DNA of 64,000 bases from Mytilus trossulus. Lineage: Eukaryota > Mollusca > Bivalvia > Mytilida > Mytilidae. Positions 46,411 to 58,350 of the stretch are shown piece after piece (within the stretch, counting starts at the first letter, position 1; each line of letters begins with the position of its first letter). The stretch covers positions 73,053,127 through 73,117,126 of the forward strand of contig NC_086378.1 in the NCBI RefSeq assembly GCF_036588685.1, written 5' to 3'. Made by a program: the position numbers and the translations under genes. Under the pieces are notes generated by a model, which worked only from the letters and a program-made list of their open reading frames with translations, was not told the DNA's origin and searched no databases.

Positions 46411-47243
46411 AATTTTTTATAAAAAAAAAAAAAAAAAAAAAAAAAGGTGTAAAGATTCTCCATTTTCAATTAGATTGGAAGCTTGTATTTACAATTGTTA
46501 GATCTTCTTCGTTATTCCCCCACCCCCTGTATCTCTATTTCATTTTTACTTTGAAAATGAAATGGAACAGACAAATTTTACTTGTCAACTTAATAATGGT
46601 CTGTCTAGTCAAAAGGCCTAGGTCCAGTTGGTTTAGAATGGAGAATCTAAAAAAAATATGTAAAGTGGGTTTTTTTAGTTTCCTGAATTTTTATATACAT
46701 TTTGTTATTGCTCCCTTTCAATTTTTATAAATTCCAGATTTTAAGTTTTGGATTTATGGGGCTTTATTCATAAAAAAGGGGGATTTTTCACACCTGGACA
46801 ATAACTCAAAAAGGCTTTCACCAATGTCCATGAAACTTTGGTGAATTGTTTATATCTATTGACATAAGCTCCCTTTCCCTTTTTATTAATTTTAGATTTT
46901 ACGTTTTCTTAAGTAATGAATTTTTATACTTAAAAAAGGGGGATTTTATGCAGTTTTGGTGAAACTTAAAAGAGCAACGGCCGTATCATGTGCTAAAGCG
47001 CATCCCTTTATTGAAATGTGTTGTAGTTTTTACATATTATTATTTCTTTATTTTAATTATACAAATTTTGTATTGTTAAATATTTAAAGGGTGTGGAGTC
47101 TCAACAGGGTGAAATTTTCAGGACAAAATGGAGGTAATTCCTTTGTTATACTCATTATACTTGAAATTTCCTGAGTGTTTATATGGAATATAACTTTTTT
47201 AATTAAAATATTCACTTTTGTACACATTTTCTTTAAATATCAG

Positions 47244-47551
47244 ATGTATACTTGCTAAAATTACTTTTATTTAGAGTTCTGTAAATAAAAAAAAATGTAA
47301 GCAGAGCTCTAGCTATAGATAATAGATTTGGAGGGTGGGAGAAATTGTGGGTAACTACAATTGATTAGGTGAAATTTCAAAAGACTTAAAAAGTGCATCT
47401 GATATTTATTTTTACATAATGTTATTTCTGAAAGCAAATGGACAATAAGATGAGGACATAAACCACCTTCCAGGTTAGGATAGCAGCTCTTAAGGAAGAT
47501 GGTCAATTAAATCTTCAACCCAGTCTGAGGCCTTACCATGAAAAATATGTG
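47244..47551 (+). ncRNA. Module copy 3, block A/B
   Basis: Aligned with copies 1 and 2. One extra T (AGCTCTTAAGG) shifts the frame, but downstream the same frame is kept (KEDGQLNLQPSLRPYHEKYV). It ends at ATGTG|GTGAGT, a standard GT donor at the place where copies 1 and 2 have GC. Confidence 0.4.
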
Positions 47552-47679
47552 GTGAGTTGAAATATTCCACAAAACTAATGATCATATTATTATAGGCATT
47601 TTAAATTATTTGTTTATAATGGGTTTGATTTTGAGGACATCTACATCAATGCTGAACAATTTTATAACGCATTAAAAAG

Positions 47680-48140
47680 AAGATGTGGTATGATTGCCAT
47701 TGAGACAACTATCCACAAAAGACCAAAATGACACAGACATTAACAAATATAGGTCACTGTACAGCCTTCAACAATGAGCAAAGCCCATACTGCATAGTCA
47801 ACTATAAATGGTTCTGATAAGACAATGTAAAACAATTCAAACAAGAAAACTAACGGCCTTATTTATGTAAAAAAAATGAACGAAAAACAAATATGTAACA
47901 CATAAACAAACGACAACCACTGAATTACAGGCTCCTGACTTGGGACAAGCATGTACATAAATAATGTGGCGGGGTTAAACATGTTAGCAGGATCCCAACC
48001 CTCCCCCTAACCTGGGACAGTGGTATAACAGTACAACATAAGAACGAACTATAAAAATCAGTTGAAAAAGGCTCAACTCATCAGATGCACAAAAATACAA
48101 ATGGATGTGAACAACAACTTGTATTCAATTGAATTGTTTT
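47680..48140 (+). repeat. Long copy of the mussel interspersed repeat
   Basis: Longest copy in the window: GGTATGATTGCCATTGAGAC, CCTTCAACAATGAGCAAAGC, AACAAACGACAACCACTGAA, GGGTTAAACATGTTAGC and ACTCATCAGATGCACAAAAA in order. It lies in the B-C intron of module copy 3. Fragments occur at 9157, 35630, 37534, 42200, 45850, 49600, 51640 and 59890. No ORF; class not certain. Confidence 0.75.
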
Positions 48141-48277
48141 GTACCTTAGGTATCAAGTTAACATACAGAAAATGATAGTATAAGACAAATTCATAAGAAA
48201 TGTGACAAGGCATAATTTTGTTACACTTTTAAAAAAAATCTTATGTACAATTTAATCTTGAAAACATTTTTTTCCAG

Positions 48278-48347
48278 GTTGTTGAAATTACAATGTTTTC
48301 ATGGTGTGGGGAGTAAGACTTGAATATCTGATATTGTTAACATGATA
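48278..48347 (+). ncRNA. Module copy 3, block C (70 bases)
   Basis: TTTTTCCAG before, GTAGGT after. Two extra bases break the shared frame (GGGGAGTAAGACTTG against GGGAATAAGACTTG). Confidence 0.45.
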
Positions 48348-48677
48348 GTAGGTATACAAGCTTTTAGTTTTTTTCATAATTTAATAGTAATTGATATCAA
48401 TTGTTTTTTTAAAGGTTTGAAATACTATACTATATGATAAAGTACAAGTTTATTTTTGTATTGCAAACTTAATAGAATTGAAAATAGCAATCGAGAATGA
48501 GTTGGAGAGATAAAAAAAACATACAAAGAGCAGAAAACATAACCATTAGTTTGATTTTGAATACCAATTATTTTCTCACAGAATTTTGTATGTTATTCGA
48601 GAACTTTTAATCAATTATTATGATCTATATATATTTTTTAAAGTTGCGAATAACTGACCTTGAACTTTGTTTTACAG

Positions 48678-48736
48678 GTTAGCATCACAAGTTTCCTTTG
48701 GGTAACTTGCTTGAGGAGTAAAGAGAGCTGTTTAAG
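48678..48736 (+). ncRNA. Module copy 3, block D (59 bases)
   Basis: TTTTACAG before, GTGAGA after. Starts GTTAGCATCACA as in copy 2, then diverges. Confidence 0.45.
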
Positions 48737-49132
48737 GTGAGAATTTATTAATCAACAAACAATTTAAATTTTAATTATACATGTATCTATGCCCCTAGAT
48801 ATCTATGTATCCATTTTTACTGATTTTTTGTCCCTTTCCTGAACAAGAAATATGAAGGGGATATAACCTGATATCAAGTAAAAAAATAGCTTTTATAAAA
48901 AGATGCATAATAACTGCCTTACATTCAGTGGTTCATATATTCGTTTCAACTTTCAAAAGAATTTTATTCCTACATTTTTAACATAAATTTTGTGTGGAGT
49001 AAGTGTCAACTAAACAACAAATAACATACCGTATTCAATTATTTTAACTTTTTGTTTAGTGAATTTATCAGCAGCTTCTGCATTCATCATGTTGAATATT
49101 TCAAATAATTACTCATGGAAAATTGATGTTAA

Positions 49133-49407
49133 GGTGGTACCCAACACTTTCACTAAAATTAATTTGGCTCGTTTATATTTTCATAAAATTTTGACAAAGT
49201 ATTACTTTTGACCCTTTGACAAAAATATAAAAATTTCAAAAACGTTGAACGAACTATTTTATCAGATAAATTACACTGATTATATAGCAGTTTTACAAAC
49301 ACTACTTTTGATCATTAAAAAGCTTAATCCTCCCTAAATAACACAACGTAATTAAAACGTTTAGCTGATTTTACAGAGTTATCTCCCTGTAGTGTAAGGT
49401 ACCACCT
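49133..49407. mobile_element. TTAA-flanked MITE with GGTGGTACC ends
   Basis: GGTGGTACC at the left and GGTACCACC at the right, with TTAA at 49129-49132 and 49408-49411. Includes AGTTATCTCCCTGTAGTGTA near the right end. No ORF. It lies in the D-E intron of module copy 3. Confidence 0.8.
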
Positions 49408-49844
49408 TTAAGTCTCAGAAAAGTTTGGAAAGTTTATTTTTGTCTTCAGGAGCCTGTTTCTGGGGTTGTATGTTGATGTGTTACATATTTGTTTTTTGTT
49501 CATTTTTTGTACATAAATGAGGCCATTAGTTATCTTGATTGAATTGTTTTACAGATGTCATTTTGGGAATCTTTTATAGTTGACTTGATAATGGTTTATG
49601 GGCATTGCTCATTGTCGACAGTCATACAGTCTATAGTTGTTTTAAATTTCTGTATCATTTGGTCTCTTGTGGAGAGTTGTCTCATTGGCAATCATACCAC
49701 ATCTTCTATTTTTTATATTTCACATTCAGTGATATCAGGTTCTTTTTTTATTTGAAAAATTGCACATTAAATGTTATTATATTCCAGAATAAAAATTAAT
49801 TCGAAATCAAACAATAATTAAAACTTGACCTTATTTCTTTTCAG

Positions 49845-49960
49845 TTGAAAGTGTCACCTTTGCTGCCTTGTGTGGTACAATCTCAGTCCTGCAAACCGTG
49901 GCTGAACTGTTACTATCTTTTTTTAGTAGTATCCTTAGACAGTAATCTTGTGGCAGAATG
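49845..49960 (+). ncRNA. Module copy 3, block E, 3' edge unknown
   Basis: TTATTTCTTTTCAG before; begins TTGAAAGTGTCACCTTTGCT. It is weakly similar to the other E blocks; the assignment comes mainly from position and acceptor. Confidence 0.3.
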
Positions 49961-50089
49961 AGTTGTAAACAAATTGTTTTTATTCCTGTATTGAGTTTCA
50001 AATTGGATATTTTTTTATTTATATTGTTTGTATTCCATTTGCATTCAATTATTGTTTTTTAATTGATGAATCATTAAAACTTAAATTTT

Positions 50090-52330
50090 GCGGGGTCCTA
50101 AAGGACTTTCTTAGAGGGGGCAAGCGCAATTGATTAAACAAAATTTTTCCCGCAACAGGGAGAGGAGACATCCCCATAAATATGCCTTTGAAATGGGGTG
50201 TTAAAGAAGATTTGTATTGTTTGTTTGTTTGTCCATCATCAGCTCTCATCCACAGCTTGGTAGATTTTCATTGAAACTTTCAGCTGATTTTCTGTACTAA
50301 AGGCAGTATGTTTTTTAATTTATTATAATGAAATTTTGGGTTTTCCCAACCTTTTTGAAGTGAAAACAATGGAACACAGTGTTGGCAGATACTGAAGATT
50401 ATTTGAAAGTTTAGAGAAAGTCCTATTTAATCTTGATAATTGTGGGTTAAAGTTGTAGATGGATAAACAAACATATCATACACTTACTCACTTTACCTAT
50501 TTGCGAATCCAGAACTTAACATAAAGGGGCCCAACACCAGTCATTTCCTGTACAATCAACCAAATTTTTCCTCCGGAAGGGGTTTGGGGGGGGATATTTA
50601 ATAAAGATTAATATGCTTAGAAATTTGGTGTGAGTAAAATAAACTTTACTTTTTATTTTAAAACAGCATGTGATTAAAAATATGAAATGAATTGTTAAAC
50701 ATATCCTTGGTGATCTAATAATTTTTTGCACAGATCAAGATAGTTAGTCAGTGGTGGATCCAGAAATTTTCCAGGAATATGGGGGGCACTGACTGCTTCA
50801 GCGGGGCCCTGCTCCAGTCATGTTTTAGTGATTCCCTAAATATTAAACCAAATTTTTCCCACTGAAGGGGGCCCTCTGAAAAATCCTCTTAATCCACGTC
50901 TCTGCTATTTTGTTTTTTTATAACCCAGTAAATAAGTTGAGTTTGTTCTCAAAAAATAATTTGATTCATGTATTTTTTATTGTAGCATAAACATAGCTTT
51001 AATTTCCTTTGTTTAAGAATTGTAATGTTTTTTTAATGTCATTTTTAAAAGTTGGCACTAATTGAGGATTCTGTTGTTTATGGAATTCTTTTATAAGTTT
51101 GGTTAGCAATAAAAAGGTTTTTTTTATTAAACAAAGAATAATTACTCTGTTTACAGAATTTAATACATGTATCAAAAATTAGACATGATTTAATTTAATT
51201 CATAATGCTTATTTAATTGGAAATTACATTAGGATTATCTCCCCCTAATTAGTATTTAAAACAATATTATAAAAACAACCCGGAAAATAAATAGAATCCT
51301 CAGTAATGTCAACATTTATTTTGTATAAATGTGATATTATGCTAATGATACAAAACCCATGATGCAGATCCTTTTCCTCCTTTTTATTGTAGAGATAATT
51401 TACAGACGTGTCCAAAATCATATCCCTAGAATCAATTTGTTTTTTGATATTCGTACACACCTAACAAAAGCAGATTGTGTTTGGTTTCATTTGGATATTT
51501 TGTATCATTGTGATATATCATAATAATTATAATTGGTAAATAAAATATATTTGAAAAACCAGCCTCATTTCATTTGAATTTGGATAAGTAAAGGGGGAAG
51601 AGATTTCTGTGGTCCACGGTAACTATAGTGGGTTTCTTTTATAAACTGAGACTTGGATGAAGAATTGTCTCATTGGCACTCAAACCACATTTTCTTATAT
51701 CCATAGGGAACTTAACGTCCTTCAACAAGGAATCATTGAGCAATTAAAGGTCACGATATGTAACATATAAAATAATTATTATACAACTAAAAAATAACTT
51801 CAAAAAAAACAATCTGAACAACAAATATTCAAGACATAAATTAACGACAACCACTATACTACAGGCACATAAAATATTTGACTGGGTTTAACATGTTTGT
51901 GAGCGCTTAATCTTCCTATAATCTGAGACAGTGGTGTAACAGCACAACATAAAAACATAATGCCAATTTATTTTGTATATTTTTCACTCCAGGTGTAAAA
52001 CAATAAATTGTTGACAAACTTCTTACAGAGCTAGTCCAAATTATAATACTCTAACAGTTGGCATTTATACTTCTTTATTTCGTCTACTGTTGAAGACTGA
52101 GTGTTGCCCTATATATATATTTCGTTTAGTTTTCTTTGTCATTGGGTTCTGATTTAAGTATACTCGCATGCCATTTATCAATATGCATTTACATGTATAA
52201 GTGTAAGTGCAGCAATTTGTTATTCTATTATTCATTGATATTGGACATCGGTAAGAGAAGACTACTATAGATACTATAAAGGTAATCGGACGTCGTTTTG
52301 GCAATACATGACGGAACATTGTCATTGGGC
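50090..52330. other. Repeat-rich, no gene supported
   Basis: GGATCC-family fragments at 50510-50600 and 50750-50900, a two-part mussel-repeat fragment at 51640-51960, and AT-rich filler. The 71-86-codon minus frames here have no splice support. Confidence 0.35.
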
Positions 52331-52419
52331 GTGGATTTGAGTATCAAACAATTGGACGTCGAATTAAGAACTTAATCACAGCTCTGTATATCTACAATCA
52401 CTCTGTATACTGTATCTAT

Positions 52420-52720
52420 CACCACGCTATACCCCGTGACACCCCTAATTATTTTTCTATAGAGGTTATGAAAACAATCCCCCTTTTTCAATTTTTTTTT
52501 TTTAACATAGTGCCACTCGATACCTTGCGCAAAAGATGCACCTGTTTCTCCTCTACAAGACCTATATAGTTATACCCGGTGACTCCCCTCATTATTTTTT
52601 CTTAGAAGCCATCAAATAGGCCAATCCCACTTTTTTCCGTTTTTTTCTTCAAATTTTTAGCCTTATAGTTTCAGGTTTTTTAACATAGCGCCACTCGATT
52701 TCTTGCGCAAAAGGTGTTGT
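52420..52720. repeat. Two-copy tandem, about 180-bp unit
   Basis: AACATAGTGCCACTCGATAC with CTTGCGCAAAAG at 52504 and AACATAGCGCCACTCGATTT with CTTGCGCAAAAG at 52682; the upstream halves GTGACACCCCTAATTATTTT and GTGACTCCCCTCATTATTTT also pair. Confidence 0.8.
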
Positions 52721-54060
52721 TCAATAGTCTAATATGAAGTTGGGCTTCTATTGGAAGTATTCCGTTTATAGGATGATGATTGTTACATCTGCTACATAAG
52801 TTGTTGATGAAAGTATAAGCCTAGAGGTAGTTTTTTTCTAGAATTTTTCGATTAATTCTAGCATGGAAGTCAATATAATACTTCCATGATTCTAGTGAAT
52901 TTGTTTTTTGGTAGTGTTAGCTCTTATCCATAGATAAGTACTAGAGATACGTAACACGAATGATTGAATAACACATGAAATGACCCAATGACACATGCAA
53001 TTTTAATCTTAGTTTAAACAGTATTTATTAATGATTTTTTTTACAAGATTAAGTATAACAATGTTATATGAAGTTTTAATCTTAATTAGCATATATTGGT
53101 GACTTTTAAACACTGATTTATAAATAGTATTACATTAAAAGTGTATTAAAAATGATTTATTAAAGCAGGAAAGTTCATAAAATGTTATTATAATTTTGTG
53201 GATACATCTGTTCCTTATTGCATATATACGATTGCCCAATGTGTTCAATCTGGACTACCAAAGTTGGGGTCTCATTTGTATAAAAAATTAAAACTCACTG
53301 ACACTCCATGAATTTACATCATGTATTTTATTTAACAGTCAGACAAATATTTTAAGTAATAATTTTCCAGAAAGTCTTAAAACCGTCCTGGACCTCCTGA
53401 TTGCACTCAGTGCGAAATGTGTTCTTAGAACAAAAATAAAGATACAAGTTGCAAAAAAATTAGATCTAATTCTATGCAAAATGTGACGATCAAACGATGT
53501 CTTCTCATTTGTCCAACTTTTTAAAATAAGGTATTCTCATTTAGCCAACTTTTTATTTTTGTTAATTATTTGGTTGTTTGTTTAGTGATAGTAAGGTGTC
53601 TTTCTAAAATTTGACAGTAAATTTGTTCCTGTATGTTTTTATACTATTTAAAAAAATATATAAAATAGGCGATAGTAAGTTTTATAGTATATTTTAGATA
53701 ATAAATAAATATTTCATCTTTTATACAGAAGAAACCCACAAATCAGGGGTTCGACGACTTACAGAAAAGCAGCATTTTTACTTCCCAATTTTGATAGCCT
53801 TTGGTAGTATCATATTGTTTCAATATCCATTAGTTGGTACCACCTATCGGAACTAGACAGTGACACGATTGCTTTAATTTAGCACTGTTGTACATTAAAG
53901 TCAATTTTCCATATTCAATCGTGTATTCCATATCAAATCCGACAATATTTAAAACGAACGAACTTTATACTTCAGTGTTTGTTTGTCTTGTATCATGTAT
54001 AATTGTTCAAAGAAACCAGAATCTTATCTAAAATAGAGAGATATTTATAAGTATAGCTTC
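52721..54060. other. Non-coding stretch
   Basis: AT-rich with no supported exon. TTTGTCCAACTTTTT and TTTAGCCAACTTTTT quasi-repeats lie at about 53508-53556. Confidence 0.35.
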
Positions 54061-54389
54061 TTCATAATTTGATGCTAATTGTTGAAACCCAGGAGCTTTT
54101 GAGCTTCCTCATGGACCCTCTACCAGGACAACCATAATTACGCCTTTCATTCATAAAATCCTGGCCTAGGACTATTGAAATGTTTAGTAACGCCTTATAC
54201 CGTATGTTTGGAATTTCTCGTTATTGGTCTTCTGCTTTTAAGATCAATCCAACCATTTTAACAAACCTTAGACAATTAATGGAGGAAGTTCGGCAAAGAA
54301 AAATAATTGCCGTTTTTTTTTCATTCCCCGCCCCCTCTTTCAAATATCATGGAAACGCCCCTAAACCTACATAGACAATAGCTGCCGAA

Positions 54390-54560
54390 CCATCTATGGT
54401 CCGCAAATAGTCAAAAAATAACATGAGGACCTATGAGCTACGGTTCCGCAGCTACATAGACAACAGACTGACCCAACTTAAGGATAGACTACAGCAAGGA
54501 CAGATCAACGTATATCACTACACTGATGCAGTATTCCACCTACTTCAACGAGGATGAAAA
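54390..54560 (+). pseudogene. Short coding-like relic, probably from a mobile element
   Basis: An ATG at 54423 opens 44 codons (MRTYELRFRSYIDNRLTQL... YHYTDAVFHLLQRG, stop 54556). The composition is unlike the AT-rich background. The leader CAAATAGTCAAAAAATAACA with TGAGGACCTATGAGCT is nearly repeated at 63935-63970, so this belongs to a dispersed repeat. Family not recognised. Confidence 0.35.
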
Positions 54561-55500
54561 TTAAATGTCAGTTGCACATTTTAACATGCTATGCTAAATA
54601 ATACTACAGAAAATTTAATCCGGGTATAATTTTCACTCTTATTTTTCAACCCAAACTCTAATTTAAAAAAAAACCTTTGTTCTTGATTACCTTTGATCTC
54701 ATCTATCCAACTTTTTTTACCTGTACTACATATAGTTTTTAAAAAGTTGGATAAATAAAAATGAACCGATCAAACACCCAACAGCGTTTGTTTAATGGTT
54801 AACATTGCACTGGGCAGTCGCACGTGTCGTTAAATAACAAACCAATAAACAATATAATGAAGTTGTAAGGTAATAAATATTTCAGGTATTGGGCAGTTGC
54901 CATCATCATGATTAGATTATCTAATTGACAAAAAAACACTTAAAATTTTAAATTTCAATTTACTAAACACAAAATGTAAGTACTAAAATGTATATTTAAG
55001 CAATAAAATGTATGATACCATATTTCACTGTTTTAATAGAGAAAATTACGGAAAGATAATGGAGCGTGGTATCTTTTTTAATTAAGATTATAACTTTCTA
55101 AAAGGAAACTCTTTAGGACTTCTAAATAGTGTATTTCAACTGTGCTAAACTTATTTTGAACATTAAAGTTATTTGTCCTGGTTAATTGTGCGGATGTTAG
55201 GTTTATGTAACACATTTCACTATCTTCATAAGGAAAAATAAAAACGGATATTACATTCAAATTCTCTTAAAAGAAACTTTTCAAGACAACTTCCCTCTGA
55301 TCTTCATTAATATCGATATACTTGTAATACATGTACATCCTGAATAAATCACTTGTTATTTTTTATAAAATTTAGAAAAAAATAAACGTTCTAAAACGTT
55401 TCCCGTAAGAGCCTTATCTTTCATTATGCTCCATGGTCTCTATACCTTATCCCTTATGACCATGAAATTTTCTTCCAATGTGTCGTGACTTTCTATTGGC
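54561..55500. other. Non-coding stretch
   Basis: AT-rich; no supported gene or repeat apart from short A/T runs. Confidence 0.35.
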
Positions 55501-55504
55501 TCCT

Positions 55505-55850
55505 TTTTTTCAGTTAATCAAATTTCTCAGAATTTTCAGATAATCCCGGATTTTCTCAGATAATCCCGGTTTATCTCAGATAAACTAAGATTATCTCAGC
55601 TTAATTCAAATTCGAAAAAAATCTAGTTTATCTGAGAAAATATAGAAAATCCATTATCTGGAGAAAATCCCGGTTTATCTGAAAATTCTGAGATAAACCG
55701 GCATTATCTGGAAAAAATCGAGATAATCCCGGTTTATCTGAGCTTAATGTAAAAAAATGAGATAATCCTACTTTATCTGAGAAAATCCTGGTTTATCTGA
55801 GATCATTTAGGATTATCTATAAAAGTGGGTCAGGCGTGCCATAAACATGT
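55505..55850 (-). repeat. GATAA-palindrome element, copy 2
   Basis: The same interleaved GATAATCCCGGTTTATCT and TTATCTGAGA words as copy 1, closing with ATAAAAGTGGGTCAGGCGTG and CCATAAACATGT, the inverse of the copy 1 start. Only this terminus is shared in full. Confidence 0.8.
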
Positions 55851-55974
55851 AAAACCAGCAGACCAACAATAAAATTAACCCTTCAATGGGAAAGGGGAGG
55901 CAACTGCCTTAGTCAGCGCTTTCCCCCTCTTTCCCGCACAACACTATTACTGTCTAGATCAGGAAATTTTTCAA

Positions 55975-56908
55975 GAGCTAAAAAAAGCAATGTGAAAAAG
56001 CAACACATGCTATGTACGATATTATTCGAAAAGGTAGAGTACATAATCTGTCAATTGAATGCCAACTTGATCTATTTGATAAAATTGTTAAACCAATACT
56101 TCTGTATGGGTGCGAAGTTTGGGGTTTTGGAAATAATTCAATAATCGAGAGGGTTCATATTAAATTTTGTAAAATATTACTTCGAGTAAAAAAGTCTACT
56201 CCTGATTTTATGATTTATGGTGAATTGGGAAGATATCCATTTGATATTTCAATTAAGTTACGAATGATAAATTATTGGTTCAAGTTGGTAACCGGAAAAC
56301 CTGACAAATTGCCTTCTATTTTGTATAATTTAGCAAATGCCAAATATGGCACAAATATTTTATGGTTAAAACAAGTCAAGTCAATTTTGGACACGTGTGG
56401 CTTGTCATATGTATGGGACAATATCTTTTTTGTAAATAAAACATGGCTACATGTAACCATCAAACAGAATTTAATAGATCAATTCAAACAAAAATGGCTA
56501 GCAAGCCTACAGGAATCACCAAAAGCATGAAATTATCGTTTATTTAAAGATACTTTGGAGTTTGAAAAATATTTTAATATTTTGGATGATAGGCAAATAT
56601 CCTTATTTTTTAAATTTCGAACTTTGAACATGAAATTTCCAATAGAAACTGGAAGATGGCAAAAAATAGAAAGAGAAAACAGAAAATGTGTATTATGTAA
56701 TTCAGATGCCATTGGTGATGAATACCATTACATTTTTAATTGTTCAGCTTTTGATAACTGTAGAAAACAATGTATTGCATTTTACTATAGAAATAGTCCA
56801 AATACATTGAAGTTTTATGACTTAATGAATTCAAAAAAATGTTCAGAACTGAACGAACTATGTAAACTTATTAAGGAGATCAATAACAAATTGAATTTTT
56901 CTGGGTGA
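55975..56908 (+). pseudogene. 5'-truncated LINE copy, C-terminal half nearly intact
   Basis: Open from about 55990 (EKATHAMYDIIRKGRVHN) with a single TGA at 56528-56530, then open again to the natural stop at 56906-56908. It contains the post-RT thumb/connector (DLFDKIVKPILLYGCEVWGF, VKKSTPDFMIYGELGRYPFD) and the C-terminal finger region (CVLCNSDAIGDEYHYIFNC: CxxC-x8-H-x4-C). It is followed by about 120 bp of 3' UTR and ATAAAGATATATATATATAG, consistent with a LINE tail. The 5' truncation after RT and the low number of lesions suggest recent target-primed insertion. Confidence 0.8.
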
Positions 56909-56999
56909 ACAATTGTGAATGCCTCTATCTACTTTCGTACATTATTTATTTATGTAATTTTGAAATATGTATAATTATCTCTATACCTTTGTAATTTGG

Positions 57000-57560
57000 T
57001 TTGTGAGAATAAAGATATATATATATAGATCTACTAGATCCTACTACTAGTAGTGATCTACGATTCATCTACTAATAGATAAACATATCAGTTCATATCA
57101 TAGCAAATAGAATAGAATAGAATCGTTTTAAAATGTTTTATTCGCCAAAGTAGGGCCCAGGAGAGCAAATATTATATAGCATACATGCAGTTAGATTCTG
57201 TTGACAGTTCAGTTAAGTTTGCCTTGTCTTTTCTACTCTTACTATATTATACTACACTTCCACACAATATTATCAAACGGCAAACGTTTTCCTGTTTTAA
57301 AAATTGCCGAATGCCGGGCCGTTTGGTACTCTGAATGCAAATATATATTTGCATTAATTTTTAAGTCTTCTTCTCTAATGAGAAAGGTAAATGGGCATTT
57401 TTCAAAAAAAGCGTTCCTTTCAGACCTAAAAAATGGAAAATCAAATTAACCTATCTAAATTTTATTTCAAGAGTTATCTTGAATACCTCTATTATAGACC
57501 TGTTTGTAAACAAAGAATGTTATCTTAAAAATACTCTTTAAAATGATATTATTTTCTGTT
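57000..57560. other. Non-coding stretch after the LINE
   Basis: Begins with AT/TAGATCTACTAG simple palindromic words. The 82-codon frame 57201-57449 is not supported. Confidence 0.35.
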
Positions 57561-58350
57561 TCGTAGGGAACAAAAACGAAACTGTTTCTTAACACACATA
57601 TTTTTGCAATTTCAAATGTTTCCTATAGACATTTCAGTTTGTTTACTTTATATACTAGAACAATCTCATTTTTTTCTGAATTGGAGAACCAATTTTTTAT
57701 CGATAAAGATTAGTCAGTACTTCACATATGAAGGTACAACTCATTTTACGTAGTGGACATTTTGATGCGTTTCGTAGTGGACAAAAGTTTCGTAGTTGAC
57801 ATCACTGAACCCTATTCTATGTTAATAAAAACATAATAAAAATTACATGAAACTAACCCTTGTTATTTGTTTTGCACGAATATAATTGAAAAAAAAGTAA
57901 AAAAGACTGCATGGTAGTGGTAGTGTCCACTACGAAACGTTTTTCTCCCATGCTTGTATCTTAGGTGACCGTTTCGTAGGGAACATATTCACATGTTGTT
58001 TTTTTTTCTCCACATTGAACCCCTGTATTGCAATAGTAACAAGACTGACTGTATTCATCAAAGCATGTATTAAGCTGTACACTGATATATTTTTCACAGT
58101 AATTTTAAAACCTGATACCGAAGGAGATTTGCCCCGTTTCGTAGTGGACATTTACAAAAATACGTTTTCACTCTAGTCCATTTGATGTGCTCAATTTTTC
58201 TTACCAACAATTTAATTGCCGTAATAAAAGCACCACTTCTTTTGTCAGACCCTAATGTTTATATCTCTTGCACACAAAAATTACCGTGATTGATTTTTAT
58301 AAAACTGCGTATTAGCAAATTTTAATAACTTCGTTTCGTAGTGGACATTT
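57560..58350. repeat. Cluster of the 14-mer TTTCGTAGTGGACA
   Basis: Exact or near copies occur at about 57562 (GTAGGGAACA), 57751 (ACGTAGTGGACA), 57769, 57788 (GTAGTTGACA), 57926 (inverted, TGTCCACTACGAAACG), 57969 (GTAGGGAACA), 58136 and 58332. The larger spacings cluster near 166-207 bp, which suggests an old tandem array with a unit of about 190 bp, of which this motif is the best preserved part. Confidence 0.6.

Larger units (their letters stand above)
40660..49990 (+). repeat. Tandem triplication of a ~3.5-kb exon-intron module
   Basis: Four blocks (A/B, C, D, E) recur in the same order three times. A/B: 40679-41139, 43500-43805, 47244-47551. C: 41488-41555, 44720-44787, 48278-48347. 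D: 41861-41922, 45640-45704, 48678-48736. E: from 42822, 46329 and 49845. Every C, D and E block starts right after a TTTCAG-like acceptor and every B, C and D block ends at a donor. Between the blocks, similarity drops, as for exons against introns. Differences in spacing are partly explained by the foldback at 43943-44394. Confidence 0.8.

Noticed and set aside
46310-46501. 63-codon frame through a lysine run
   Set aside because: The lysines are an A homopolymer of uncertain length.
57930-58151. 73-codon minus frame with STTKRGK and FPTKRSPK
   Set aside because: The recurring peptide arises from the 14-mer repeats; frames are not maintained between copies.
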